The notes under the pieces are model-generated. The model ran no database searches and was not told where the DNA came from. It saw only the letters and a list, made by a program, of their open reading frames with translations. This document shows positions 28,101 through 34,525 of a DNA stretch of 64,000 nucleotides, one piece after another. This DNA comes from Flavobacterium sp. SM15. Its GTDB lineage: Bacteria; Bacteroidota; Bacteroidia; Flavobacteriales; Flavobacteriaceae. The position numbers and the translations under genes are program-made. The stretch lies in NCBI RefSeq assembly GCF_022012335.1, contig NZ_JAKLTO010000007.1, positions 1 to 64,000 of the forward strand, written 5' to 3'. Each line of letters starts with the position of its first letter. The first letter of the stretch is position 1.

Positions 28101-28923
28101 GAGTGGCTGTTGTTGTCCTATCATACACTTTATTATCTGCCGTTAAACCGGAAATAGTCAGATTCTTAGCTGTAATTGTTAAAACTAAGGTTTTAGTATC
28201 CGTACCACTTCCATTAGTTGCTGATATATCAATATTATATGAACCAACACCAACAGTTGGTGTCCCAGTAATTGCACCAGTCGTTGTATTTATAGACAAG
28301 CCGGAAGGCAAACCAGTTGCATTATAACTAGTTGGCACACCAGAAGCCGTAATATTATAAGAATAAGCACTACCATAAACCGAAGATGATGTGAGTGAAC
28401 TTGTAATAGATGGAACCCCTCCAACAGGAACCCCTCTAATAATAAGGTCATCAATCCTCATCGTTGCTGTCCCACTTCCCGTAGCAGTAATCCTTAACCT
28501 AATTGAAGCTTTATTATCATATCCCCCACCTAGAGAAAACGGAGTCAAACTTGCAAATGAACCATTTGGACATGCTAATGAAGTCACTGCAGCGAATGCA
28601 ACCCCTCCAGTAGGATCTCCAGTAACCACCCAAGAAGTACCTGCTGCCGATGATCTACCTGCAAAAGAAATATCAACACCTGTATAACCAGTTGTAGAAA
28701 TTGTCAATTCAAAATACTTCCCAGCAGAACTAGCAAAAGAAGCTGCCTGACCAGTAACTCCTGCAAAATAACTTACCGCAGAACTTGCAGACAACGCAGG
28801 CGTCCCAATAGCACCAGCCTCAACTGTCAAATTATTTTCAAATTTATAATTTGCCAAAACAGTCTGCCCCCATCCATAAGTAGCAGCCATCAAAAAAGAC
28901 AGTAATAGTAATTTAAATTTCAT
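23464..28923 (-). CDS. Giant mosaic T9SS surface protein (Ig/YDG/GEVED/IPT/lamin-tail)
   Basis: An 1819-residue protein with a signal peptide (1-20, ends GWGQ). Domain order is as follows. A jelly-roll-like N domain covers about 20-170. A putative Ig (He_PIG) domain covers about 172-255. Two YDG domains follow (NKVYDRTTTATLSG and NKVYDGTTTATISG, about 255-425), then a Big-like domain. A cleaved-adhesin-like jelly roll and an Fn3-like segment come next. Then come a GEVED domain (WIDFNHDLDFNDPGE ... DGEVEDYTINI), an IPT/TIG domain (SFAPASGPTGTDVTITGSGF) and a lamin-tail domain (IISEVYDSAAGNSWYMELYN). An Ig-like segment leads to the module shared with the neighbouring protease (about 1262-1819). 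The end is a type C T9SS signal (VDKKVIY). No protease motif is visible. Likely a cell-surface or released adhesin or carbohydrate-binding protein. Confidence 0.9.
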   Translation of the reverse strand: MKFKLLLLSFLMAATYGWGQTVLANYKFENNLTVEAGAIGTPALSASSAVSYFAGVTGQAASFASSAGKYFELTISTTGYTGVDISFAGRSSAAGTSWVVTGDPTGGVAFAAVTSLACPNGSFASLTPFSLGGGYDNKASIRLRITATGSGTATMRIDDLIIRGVPVGGVPSITSSLTSSSVYGSAYSYNITASGVPTSYNATGLPSGLSINTTTGAITGTPTVGVGSYNIDISATNGSGTDTKTLVLTITAKNLTISGLTADNKVYDRTTTATLSGTPSLVGVVGSDVVSLSGVPTASFATFTVGVAKPVTVSGYTLSGAQSGNYTLTQPTGLTANITAKPLTVSGAVANNKVYDGTTTATISGATLVGVIAPDAVTLNPSGTFATANVGVGIAVTSTSTISGAASGNYTLTQPVGLSADITQASQTITFNPLPVQYVGAPNFNLTATSSSGLAITYVSSNPAVATVSGNTVTIVGVGTTVITASQAGNANYAAATSVNQNQVVTTAPCVNEDFVSFTDWTDNGTASDAVASHYGAAAPCRALGISDYLITPSVNFPTTLQFHQDNSNPGSGTVDYRIGAGPWLPCYTFVTNSAGANENVNLTNISGVDLSVQSNVTFRFNSSFNTWYLDDVVIICGPPPASCTTPTAQPTALSFSAITTSAFNGSFTAASPAPSGYLVVYSTSATLAAADLPVDGTSYTAGNTLGDGTVAYSGAGNSFSVTGLTSGTTYYVFVFSYNTGSCAIAYNTATPLSNSVTTVAAYCASSGNTSFQTSVTNVTFNTINNTSGKPSGYSDYTGISTTVQQGNSYSLSSRINTDGNFTVLAFAWIDFNHDLDFNDPGEAFDLGSATNVASGLSSSSPLSINIPLTAAIGATRMRVIATYDGDSSPCLSGFDGEVEDYTINIIAACVPTHAVTSFAPASGPTGTDVTITGSGFTAGTTVMFNGISAVVTYVNATTIIATVPSGLTTGQITVTEGGCKVNTVSNFTEIKQTGTCSTGNNLNDLIISEVYDSAAGNSWYMELYNPTGSPINLDAAGANYKLVRYGDIGITVGLRSVDISGTIAPGGVYVADLGSDTSCDPMTYNYTNKGNGINENDEIRLTKNDVTVDIVYCPNEKGYVIRRNAAAVGPTATYNAADWTLLTTETCANLGIVPFAYTNNLPTVNTNPSDVSGCGTTASFTIAATPAGAGVLTYQWYYNNGVSAGWTTVAAGSFAGVTASGFTSNTLGLNGAIGTLNGYQFYCQVTQAGTCSVASDAAQLKVNSTTWNGSAWSNGNPDLTKLAIINGNYDTTANGDFECCSLTINNGFTLDIKDTDYVLIQNDLTVNGTLEVQNQGSLVMVSDTGVVTNNGTTNVRKMSSTFDRYDYTFWSSPISNALISVFSQWQTNYIFKLDATKFLDANNDSHDDNQDAWVFTPQTEAMSPGRAYGVMGKITQTYPAQQGVVFTGPVNNGVITQPIGMSLDPANANDDFNLVGNPYPSAISADKFITDNADISGTLYFWTHEGDIQVAAINPGPMAYNYSPDDFAYYNLAGGTGTRAGLLSGNGNSNVPNGFIASGQGFEVDANAATNVVFNNSMRNKNHLNTNFYRSANGTQEKDRIWLNLTNPEGIFNQQLIGFFPEATPELDRGYDGYYVKSNTYAAFYSLIGDTQFKIQGREAYDVNAKVALGFRSAYEKTYTVSIGDIQGVLRTENVYLEDKQLNIIHDLKASNYVFSTPAGEFNNRFVLRFNSETLGATDFEANSNAVMVYANDVLHVASSLEPIKEVVVYDILGRVIAQKKNVNASATDFANLSKTQSTLIVKVTLENGQIVDKKVIY

Positions 28924-28997
28924 ACGTGTTTGTTAAAATTTTAAATAATTTCCTATTTTTAAACCGCCTTTTCGACCAAATGTTAAAAAGCGGGTGT

Positions 28998-29027
28998 CAA
29001 AGGTACGAAATTTTGGAATATTTTCAA
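28998..29027 (-). promoter_or_regulatory. Promoter of the 1819-residue protein gene
   Basis: Reading leftward: TTG (complement of 29025-29027), 19-bp spacer, TACCTTTG (complement of 28998-29005). A full consensus match with a leader of about 70 nt. Confidence 0.75.
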
Positions 29028-29066
29028 TCACTTATGATTAATTTATTGTTAAGTTATGAGTAATTT

Positions 29067-29546
29067 ATGAACACTAACCCTCTGAAAACCTATACAGTAG
29101 ACCAAGCCAAACAAAAACTGGAATACTATTGCAGCTACCAGGAGCGCTGTCATGCCGAGGTGGAAGAGAAATTGCGCTCCATGAAAATGATTCCGCAAGC
29201 GATCGACATCATTATTGTTCACCTGATTGAAAATAATTTTTTAAACGAAGAACGCTTTGCCTTAAGTTTTGCCCGCGGAAAACACAACATTAAAAAATGG
29301 GGAAAAGTCCGAATTATCAACGAGTTGAAATTCAGAAACATTTCCAAATACAATATCGACAAGGCACTTAAAGAAATTTCCACAACAGAGTACCACACAA
29401 CCTTTCATGAATTGGCCGAAAAACAGTGGGAAAGCATCACCGAGAAAAACCTTCCGAAAAAGAAAAAAAAATTTTGCGATTTTTTACTACGTAAGGGCTA
29501 TGAAAGCAATTTGGTATTTGAAAAACTGAACGAATTGTCGGCTTAA
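29067..29546 (+). CDS. recX: Regulatory protein RecX
   Basis: RecX binds RecA filaments and blocks RecA recombinase and coprotease activity. The 159-residue protein is made of three-helix repeats: YTVDQAKQKLEYYCSYQERCHAEVEEKL, then IDIIIVHLIENNFLNEERFALSFARGKHNIKKWGKVRI, then FCDFLLRKGYESNLVFEKL. The E-R-FA and KWGK-I patterns are family hallmarks. It starts at ATG 29067, divergent from the large surface protein gene, with 143 bp between. recA is not in the window. It has no clear terminator; the region downstream holds an unusual repeat array. Confidence 0.9.
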   Translation: MNTNPLKTYTVDQAKQKLEYYCSYQERCHAEVEEKLRSMKMIPQAIDIIIVHLIENNFLNEERFALSFARGKHNIKKWGKVRIINELKFRNISKYNIDKALKEISTTEYHTTFHELAEKQWESITEKNLPKKKKKFCDFLLRKGYESNLVFEKLNELSA

Positions 29547-29813
29547 ATCTTTTATAAAAACTCAGGCATTATCCAATTTCAAAGGTTGCAACACTAAACA
29601 CAATCCTTAAAAAATAATCGCAAACAAAAATTGTGATCAATTTAAATTAAAAAATAAAAGTTCACAAAACTGTGATCGAAAAAAATTTTAAAAGAAAATG
29701 ATTACAATTTTGTGATCAAAAAACAATATGATATAAAAAAAATCACATTTTTGATGAAAAATAATTTTCAAAAAAATGTCAAAAGTAAATAAACAAAAAG
29801 ATTTGCAGAGGAT
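29547..29813. repeat. Array of operator-like inverted repeats, about 40-bp period
   Basis: Between two convergent genes. Cores TTGTGATCAA at 29631-29640, CTGTGATCGA at 29670-29679 and TTGTGATCAA at 29710-29719 are spaced 39 and 40 bp apart. Each is preceded by an ACA half-site, best seen as TCACA-AAAC-TGTGA at 29662-29675. A degenerate fourth copy (ATCACATTTTTGATG) lies near 29741-29755. The DNA between copies is A/T-rich and not conserved. Confidence 0.6.
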
Positions 29814-30974
29814 TTAGGAAAGTCCAATCAAAACACTCACCGCGTTACCGCCAAAACCTACGGCGTTCACCAACACTTTTCTAATGGAAGTGCGTTCTGT
29901 TTGTTTTTCGGCAAAAGGCACCGGAACAAATTGTTGGTGCTGCAACATCATTACTGCCAGTTCTACACTCAAAATTCCGGAAGACCCGAAGGTATGCCCG
30001 ATTTTCCATTTGTTGGTGGTTAGCATTGGTAGATTGGTTCCAAACACTTTTTCAATCGCCTGAATTTCCGAGGAATCTCCTTTAACCGTTCCCGGTGCGT
30101 GCATTACAACAGCATCCACTTGGTCTAAAGAAACATTTTCAAGAGCCATTTTCATCGATTGCTGAAAGCATACCGCATCGGTAGAAATGGAAATTCCGTG
30201 TTCTAAAATATCGGTTGCATACCCAACACCTTGTATGTACCCCAAGGCTTTCTCCGTAGTCCCATTTTCCATGCAAAGCATTCCGGCCCCTTCTCCTAAA
30301 ACCATGGTATTTTTAGTTTTCTCCCTATCAAAAGCTCGACACGGAAATTCCGAAACTTCCGAAGAATAAATCTTAAGCGCCTGCATTTGCGCAAGGGTAA
30401 ACGGGGTTAAAGACGCTTCGCTTCCCCCTACCAAAAATTTATCGGCCATTCCCGAGCGCAGCCATGCCACACCGTTTAAAAGTGCATGTAAAGCAGTGGA
30501 GCAAGTAATCGAATGGGAAATTTCAGGACCCCGCGCCTTCAAATCATGCGCAATCCAGGAGGAAATATTCCCCATAGTGGTGGTTGGCGAGGCTAAAGTT
30601 GAAGCTCTTCCGGTAGTGATGAACTCCTGATGGTAATTCTCAAAAAGTTCGGTCGCCCCCCGTGAAGAACCAATGTTGATACCAAAGACGTCGTTTTCAT
30701 TCCATCCGGCTTGTTTTACCGCTTCACGAGAAGCAAGCATTGCATACAAAACGGAATTGTCCAACGCTTTATATTTGTGATCCGATAAGCGCAAAACCTT
30801 TACTTCTTCTAAAAGAGTTTCGGATAAAGCGGCTACGTTTACTTTTTGCTTTCCGATTGTTTTTTCCGCTATCAAAGTGGTTGGTTTCAGGTATTCTGCC
30901 CAAATGGCTTCGGGTTGGTTTCCCAAGGGTGAAAAAGATGATAAGGCGGTAATAGCAATCGGTTTCAAATTCAA
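29814..30974 (-). CDS. Beta-ketoacyl synthase-like protein of the biotin operon
   Basis: A 386-residue KAS I/II-type condensing enzyme. The catalytic triad is present: Cys158 (HSITCSTALHALL), His292 (VVMHAPGTVKGD, where housekeeping enzymes usually have HGTGT) and His327 (TTNKWKIGHTFGSSG). The end is the usual GGNAVSVLIGL. It follows bioA by 13 bp and closes the DUF2007-bioD-bioA operon, so it may make the pimeloyl precursor of biotin; that role is inferred. There is no ATG: TTG 30974 or TTG 30968 must serve. A TAACTTTG box overlapping the bioA stop may give it an extra promoter. A housekeeping FabF is less likely because of the atypical motif and location. Confidence 0.85.
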   Translation of the reverse strand: MNLKPIAITALSSFSPLGNQPEAIWAEYLKPTTLIAEKTIGKQKVNVAALSETLLEEVKVLRLSDHKYKALDNSVLYAMLASREAVKQAGWNENDVFGINIGSSRGATELFENYHQEFITTGRASTLASPTTTMGNISSWIAHDLKARGPEISHSITCSTALHALLNGVAWLRSGMADKFLVGGSEASLTPFTLAQMQALKIYSSEVSEFPCRAFDREKTKNTMVLGEGAGMLCMENGTTEKALGYIQGVGYATDILEHGISISTDAVCFQQSMKMALENVSLDQVDAVVMHAPGTVKGDSSEIQAIEKVFGTNLPMLTTNKWKIGHTFGSSGILSVELAVMMLQHQQFVPVPFAEKQTERTSIRKVLVNAVGFGGNAVSVLIGLS

Positions 30975-30982
30975 AATTTTTG

Positions 30983-30990
30983 CAAAGTTA
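30983..30990 (-). promoter_or_regulatory. -7 box overlapping the bioA stop codon
   Basis: TAACTTTG reads leftward. Its TAA is also the stop codon of bioA. No matching TTG at the -33 position is seen, so it may be weak or chance. Confidence 0.4.
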
Positions 30991-32259
30991 GCATTCTATT
31001 AATGCTTCTTCTATAGTTTGGTAGATTTTTTCCAGTTGTGCATCGGTAATCACATACGGAGGCAAAACATAAACAATATTTCCCACCGGACGCAGGATAA
31101 TTCCTTTATCAATAAAAAAGTTGTACAATCTATTGCGGAAACTCCCGTAATAACTCTGCGCACCGTCGGTTTTAATTTCCAAAGCAAAGATTACTCCCAA
31201 AACTCGAGTTGTTGCAACCCGGGAATGATTCTTAATCTTATTTTCAAATCTAAGATGATTCTCGTGAATCCGCTGAATATTTTGCTGCATTACTTCAGTA
31301 GTTAAGAGCTCCATACTGGCCAAAGCCGCTGCACAACCAGTTGGATTGGCAGTAAACGTATGCCCGTGAAACAAGGCTTTATTCACATCCTGATCATAAA
31401 AACCATCGAACAACTCTTGTGTAAAAGTGGTAATTGCCATTGGAATCGTCCCTCCAGTGAGCGCTTTGGACAAACACATCATATCAGGTTGTTCACTCAA
31501 ATAATCGCAGGCAAAGGTTTTTCCGGTTTTTCCGAAGCCGGTCATCACTTCATCAGCTATAGTAAAGACATTATGTTTTTTGCAGAGCGCGATCAGTTTA
31601 TCCAACTCGGAAGCATCATACATTACCATTCCCGCCGCACCTTGCACTAACGGTTCGAAAATAAATCCGGCAAACTCATTGGTTTTTAAAAGCGTTTCCA
31701 ATGCTTCGTAACTTGCTAATTCATTGCCTTTACTTGGAACGGGAATTCGAACCACTTCCAATAATGATCCTTTAAACGCTTCGGTAAAAAAAGAAATCCC
31801 GCTGGCAGCCATCGCTGCAAACGTATCGCCGTGAAAGGCATTTTCAAACGCGATTATCTTTGTGCGTCGTTCTCCTTTGTTATAAAAATACTGAAGCGCC
31901 ACTTTAATCGCGATTTCCACCGCCGTAGAACCGTTATCGGAATAGAACAGTTTTTTTTGATTGGACGGAAGCAGCTGCGTCAGTTTTTCAGCGACCAAAA
32001 CGGCAGGTTCGTGTGTAAAACCTCCGAACAACACATGTTCTAAAGTAGTAAGTTGTTTGTAAATCGCATCAGCAATAAACTTGTTGGAATGCCCGTACGG
32101 GTTGACCCACCACGAAGCAATCGCATCGATGTATTCTTTCCCGTTTTCATCCCATAACAACGCACCTTCCCCTTTGGTAATGGCAATATGTGGTGCAGCA
32201 GTCTTGTGTTGGGTATACGGATGCCAGTTGTGTTGTATATCTCTTTCGGAAAGGTTCAT
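30988..32259 (-). CDS. bioA: Adenosylmethionine-8-amino-7-oxononanoate aminotransferase
   Basis: BioA is a PLP enzyme that converts KAPA to DAPA using S-adenosylmethionine as amino donor. The 423-residue protein shows HNWHPYTQHK (substrate Trp-Tyr of BioA), the PLP-phosphate segment SDNGSTAVEIAIKVALQY, AFHGDTFAAMA, the ADEVMTGFGKTGKTFA aspartate region, the PLP lysine in CLSKALTGGTIPMA, and GHTFTANPTGCAAA. All are diagnostic of class III aminotransferases of the BioA type. It lies 26 bp after bioD and 13 bp before the ketosynthase gene, so one transcript is likely. It starts at ATG 32259. Confidence 0.96.
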   Translation of the reverse strand: MNLSERDIQHNWHPYTQHKTAAPHIAITKGEGALLWDENGKEYIDAIASWWVNPYGHSNKFIADAIYKQLTTLEHVLFGGFTHEPAVLVAEKLTQLLPSNQKKLFYSDNGSTAVEIAIKVALQYFYNKGERRTKIIAFENAFHGDTFAAMAASGISFFTEAFKGSLLEVVRIPVPSKGNELASYEALETLLKTNEFAGFIFEPLVQGAAGMVMYDASELDKLIALCKKHNVFTIADEVMTGFGKTGKTFACDYLSEQPDMMCLSKALTGGTIPMAITTFTQELFDGFYDQDVNKALFHGHTFTANPTGCAAALASMELLTTEVMQQNIQRIHENHLRFENKIKNHSRVATTRVLGVIFALEIKTDGAQSYYGSFRNRLYNFFIDKGIILRPVGNIVYVLPPYVITDAQLEKIYQTIEEALIEC

Positions 32260-32285
32260 TTCAATTATGAGTTATGAATTATGAG

Positions 32286-32906
32286 TTAGTACAACTCAAC
32301 AAGTGTTGTCCTGAATTTATCGGCATAATAACAGATTACATTTTGATCGAAGTAGGGCTCGTTTTCGATGCATCCGAGCATTTTTAGTCCGGTTTTTTTC
32401 AGGATGATTTCTTCTGAAGCCGCATTTTCGTCTCCATTGAAGATAATTCCGGCTAGGTTTAACTTTCTATTCTGCAAGGCTTCAATGGTTAAAAGCGTAT
32501 GGTTAATGCTTCCCAGATAATGACGGGACACCACCACTACTTTATAATCCGGCTGAATCAAATCGATCACACAATCAGTTTCATTTAACGGGACAAAAAC
32601 ACCGCCGGCACCTTCCACCACCAAATGGTTTTTGGTTTTCGGTTCTATAATTTTTTTTAGGTCGATCGTTAGGCCATCCAATTCGGCTGCCAAATGCGGA
32701 CTTGCAGGTGTTTGCAACGCATAAGCATTCTCAAAAATCTTTGTTTTAGAATTGGAAAGGTAGTTTTGGATTTTATGGGAATCGGAATTGTGCAAATCAC
32801 CTGCCTGCACTGGTTTCCAGTAATCGGCTTGCAAAGCTTCCGTGATGATGGCCGAGGCGATGGTTTTACCCACGTCGGTTCCTATTCCGGTGATAAAAAG
32901 TTTCAT
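32286..32906 (-). CDS. bioD: ATP-dependent dethiobiotin synthetase
   Basis: BioD closes the ureido ring of dethiobiotin from DAPA, CO2 and ATP. The 206-residue protein starts MKLFITGIGTDVGKTIASA, with the P-loop GTDVGKT. It also has YWKPVQAGD (substrate Lys), VVEGAGGVFVPL and VVVVSRHYLGSINHTLLTIEAL, as in the family. Its start codon overlaps the stop of the DUF2007 gene by 4 bp (ATGA). It lies in the operon DUF2007-bioD-bioA-ketosynthase. Length is slightly short of the E. coli enzyme but normal for Bacteroidetes. Confidence 0.95.
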   Translation of the reverse strand: MKLFITGIGTDVGKTIASAIITEALQADYWKPVQAGDLHNSDSHKIQNYLSNSKTKIFENAYALQTPASPHLAAELDGLTIDLKKIIEPKTKNHLVVEGAGGVFVPLNETDCVIDLIQPDYKVVVVSRHYLGSINHTLLTIEALQNRKLNLAGIIFNGDENAASEEIILKKTGLKMLGCIENEPYFDQNVICYYADKFRTTLVELY

Positions 32907-33319
32907 GATTGGTCAAATTCAAAGTTACAGGTTTCACATTTGTACTTGTGTTTGGCGTAGAAAGGCAACAGCAGCAGCAACAGCGAAAATAAAAAACTGA
33001 ATAAGGATTTTATATCTCTTACCGTCGTGAAATAATCAACCTTTGCACTTCCGCATTTGGGACATTCTATGGCGCTTCCATTATCGTCTAACGAATATTT
33101 GCTGATGCTTTCTAAGATTTCAACCGCATTTGTCTGATCTTCCTGTTTCACAAAAAGCTTAACTCCTCCAATGGCATTGCTCACCATGGGATCGGTATCA
33201 ATGGTCAGGTTATCCCGTAAAAAAACCTCCACACCTTCAGACTCCAACTTTCCCTTGACAATTAAGGCTTCCGAGGTAAATTGAAACGTCGCTAGTTTAA
33301 CAAACTGATCGGTACTCAT
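32903..33319 (-). CDS. DUF2007-family protein with a zinc-ribbon-like tail
   Basis: A 138-residue protein. The N-terminal DUF2007 (putative signal-transducing) fold has FVKLATFQFTSEALIVKGKLESEGVEVFL, a GGVKLFV segment and NAVEILES. Then come a CPKC pair (ECPKCGSAK), a hydrophobic stretch of about 18 residues (SLFSFLFSLLLLLLPF) and a second pair CETC near the C terminus. The two Cys pairs could bind a metal across a membrane-associated hairpin. It is the first gene of the biotin operon and overlaps bioD by 4 bp, but no biotin role is known for the family. A strong promoter lies just upstream, with a leader of only about 5 nt. Confidence 0.8.
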   Translation of the reverse strand: MSTDQFVKLATFQFTSEALIVKGKLESEGVEVFLRDNLTIDTDPMVSNAIGGVKLFVKQEDQTNAVEILESISKYSLDDNGSAIECPKCGSAKVDYFTTVRDIKSLFSFLFSLLLLLLPFYAKHKYKCETCNFEFDQS

Positions 33320-33329
33320 CTTTTTTTTG

Positions 33330-33359
33330 CAAACTTACTGCCTAAAAAACAAACGACAA
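33330..33359 (-). promoter_or_regulatory. Promoter of the DUF2007-bioD-bioA-ketosynthase operon
   Basis: Reading leftward: TTG (complement of 33357-33359), 19-bp spacer, TAAGTTTG (complement of 33330-33337). The ATG follows 10 nt after the box. Confidence 0.75.
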
Positions 33360-33374
33360 CCTTTTTTACTGAAA

Positions 33375-33398
33375 AAACCCATCGGTAAGGATGGGTTT
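33375..33398 (-). terminator. Terminator of the sigma-factor operon
   Basis: Stem AAACCCAT / ATGGGTTT with an 8-nt loop and a T run in the leftward direction, just past the stop at 33406. Confidence 0.8.
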
Positions 33399-33405
33399 CT
33401 TTTTA

Positions 33406-34023
33406 CTATTCTTTTAATTCATCGATGACTTTGCGGATGTCTTTGGCGTATTTTCCGTAGAAATGATTCACCCACCATTCGGTCGCAAAGGCAATGGATG
33501 CGGTCATCGCGACAAAAACCCCTATCAGCACCCAAATAAAAGTAGTTCCGGATTTTGTATTGAGAAAAACCGTCAATTGTTCCATACTGTAATCGTTCAT
33601 GAAAATCATGCCCACAAAAACCAAGGCAAAAGGCACCAGCGAATAACTGAACGACTTGTAAAGTTCCATATTCAACCGAATATCATAATACGTCTCGTAT
33701 AAATTGTCTTTCGTAGTCGCACTGGCTTTGTTTAGGCGTTTGAAAAACAAATACAGTTTTACCAAAAAGTAAGCACAAATGACCACAAAAAGGGTGTAAA
33801 GTGCGTAAAAACCGGTTTTCATTAGCATTGAAAAATGAAACTGAAAAGGAAGCAGCCCCATAAAAACGATGGCCAGAATCTGGTAAATGAATTCGTTTTT
33901 AAGATTTTTTCGAATCTTGTCCAGCGGCGTGTTGGCCGATTGTAATTTTTCAAGATTGCTGGGAAGTTTGACCTCGTTATTCTGGTCGTTATTCCATGCA
34001 GATTGTATATCGTTAAAGTCCAT
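33406..34023 (-). CDS. Membrane partner of an ECF sigma factor (candidate anti-sigma)
   Basis: A 205-residue protein. A soluble N terminus (MDFNDIQSAWNNDQNNEVKLP ... about 55 residues) is followed by four hydrophobic segments: QILAIVFMGLLPFQF, FYALYTLFVVICAYFLVKLY, SLVPFALVFVGMIF and FIWVLIGVFVAMTASIAFA. The N-terminal layout (short amphipathic region, then membrane) is what one expects of an anti-sigma factor, but no ZAS/HxxxCxxC motif is present. Its start overlaps the end of the ECF sigma gene by 11 bp, so translation is probably coupled. The anti-sigma role is inferred from position only. Confidence 0.7.
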   Translation of the reverse strand: MDFNDIQSAWNNDQNNEVKLPSNLEKLQSANTPLDKIRKNLKNEFIYQILAIVFMGLLPFQFHFSMLMKTGFYALYTLFVVICAYFLVKLYLFFKRLNKASATTKDNLYETYYDIRLNMELYKSFSYSLVPFALVFVGMIFMNDYSMEQLTVFLNTKSGTTFIWVLIGVFVAMTASIAFATEWWVNHFYGKYAKDIRKVIDELKE

Positions 34024-34516
34024 AACCTTGTTGTTTTATAATTTCTTTTAATTTTTCTTTCGCGCGATTGAGTTTTACCCTGGCATTCCCTTCCGAGATC
34101 CCCAAGTTATCCCCGATTTCCTTGTGGGAAAAGCCTTCGAGCTGGTAGAAGATGATCGCCTTGTCGATTTTGTCCAGCTTTTGCACCGCACGATAAAAAT
34201 GCTCGATCTGGCTTTCTTTGATGTGGGCATCACTTTCTTCTTCCTTGATGTTCTCCGAGGCGATTTCGTACTTATCCACCTTTCGTTTTTCTTTTTTCAG
34301 AAAGACAATCGAAGTATTGATCGCCACGCGGTACATCCAGGTCGAAAACTGACTTTCTCCTTTAAAAGTATCGTAGGCTTTCCAGAGCTGACAGACAATC
34401 TCCTGAAACAGATCGTCCTGATCGTCCCGATTGTCCATGTACATCTTGGAAACCTTGTGCAGGATCCCTTTGTGGGCCTCAATCCGGTTTAAAAATTCTT
34501 TTTCTTTTGATTCCAA
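34013..34516 (-). CDS. ECF-type RNA polymerase sigma factor
   Basis: A 167-residue sigma-70 family ECF factor. Region 2 covers about 8-75 (DDQDDLFQEIVCQLWKAYDTF, GESQFSTWMYRVAINTSI). Region 4 covers about 108-160 (FYQLEGFSHKEIGDNLGISEGNARVKLNRAKEKLKEII), with a helix-turn-helix for the -35 element. A charged linker between (EKRKVDKYEIASENIKEEESDA) is long for the family. The start is a TTG at 34516; no upstream ATG is in frame. It sits 9 bp after the TraB-like gene and overlaps the membrane partner gene. It may sense an envelope signal. Confidence 0.9.
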   Translation of the reverse strand: MESKEKEFLNRIEAHKGILHKVSKMYMDNRDDQDDLFQEIVCQLWKAYDTFKGESQFSTWMYRVAINTSIVFLKKEKRKVDKYEIASENIKEEESDAHIKESQIEHFYRAVQKLDKIDKAIIFYQLEGFSHKEIGDNLGISEGNARVKLNRAKEKLKEIIKQQGYGL

Positions 34517-34525
34517 AATGCTTGT

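Noticed and set aside
29617-29755. Possible CRISPR array (regular spacing near recX)
   Set aside because: Repeats are only about 10 bp and degenerate, there are only three or four units, spacers are A/T-rich, and no cas genes are in the window.
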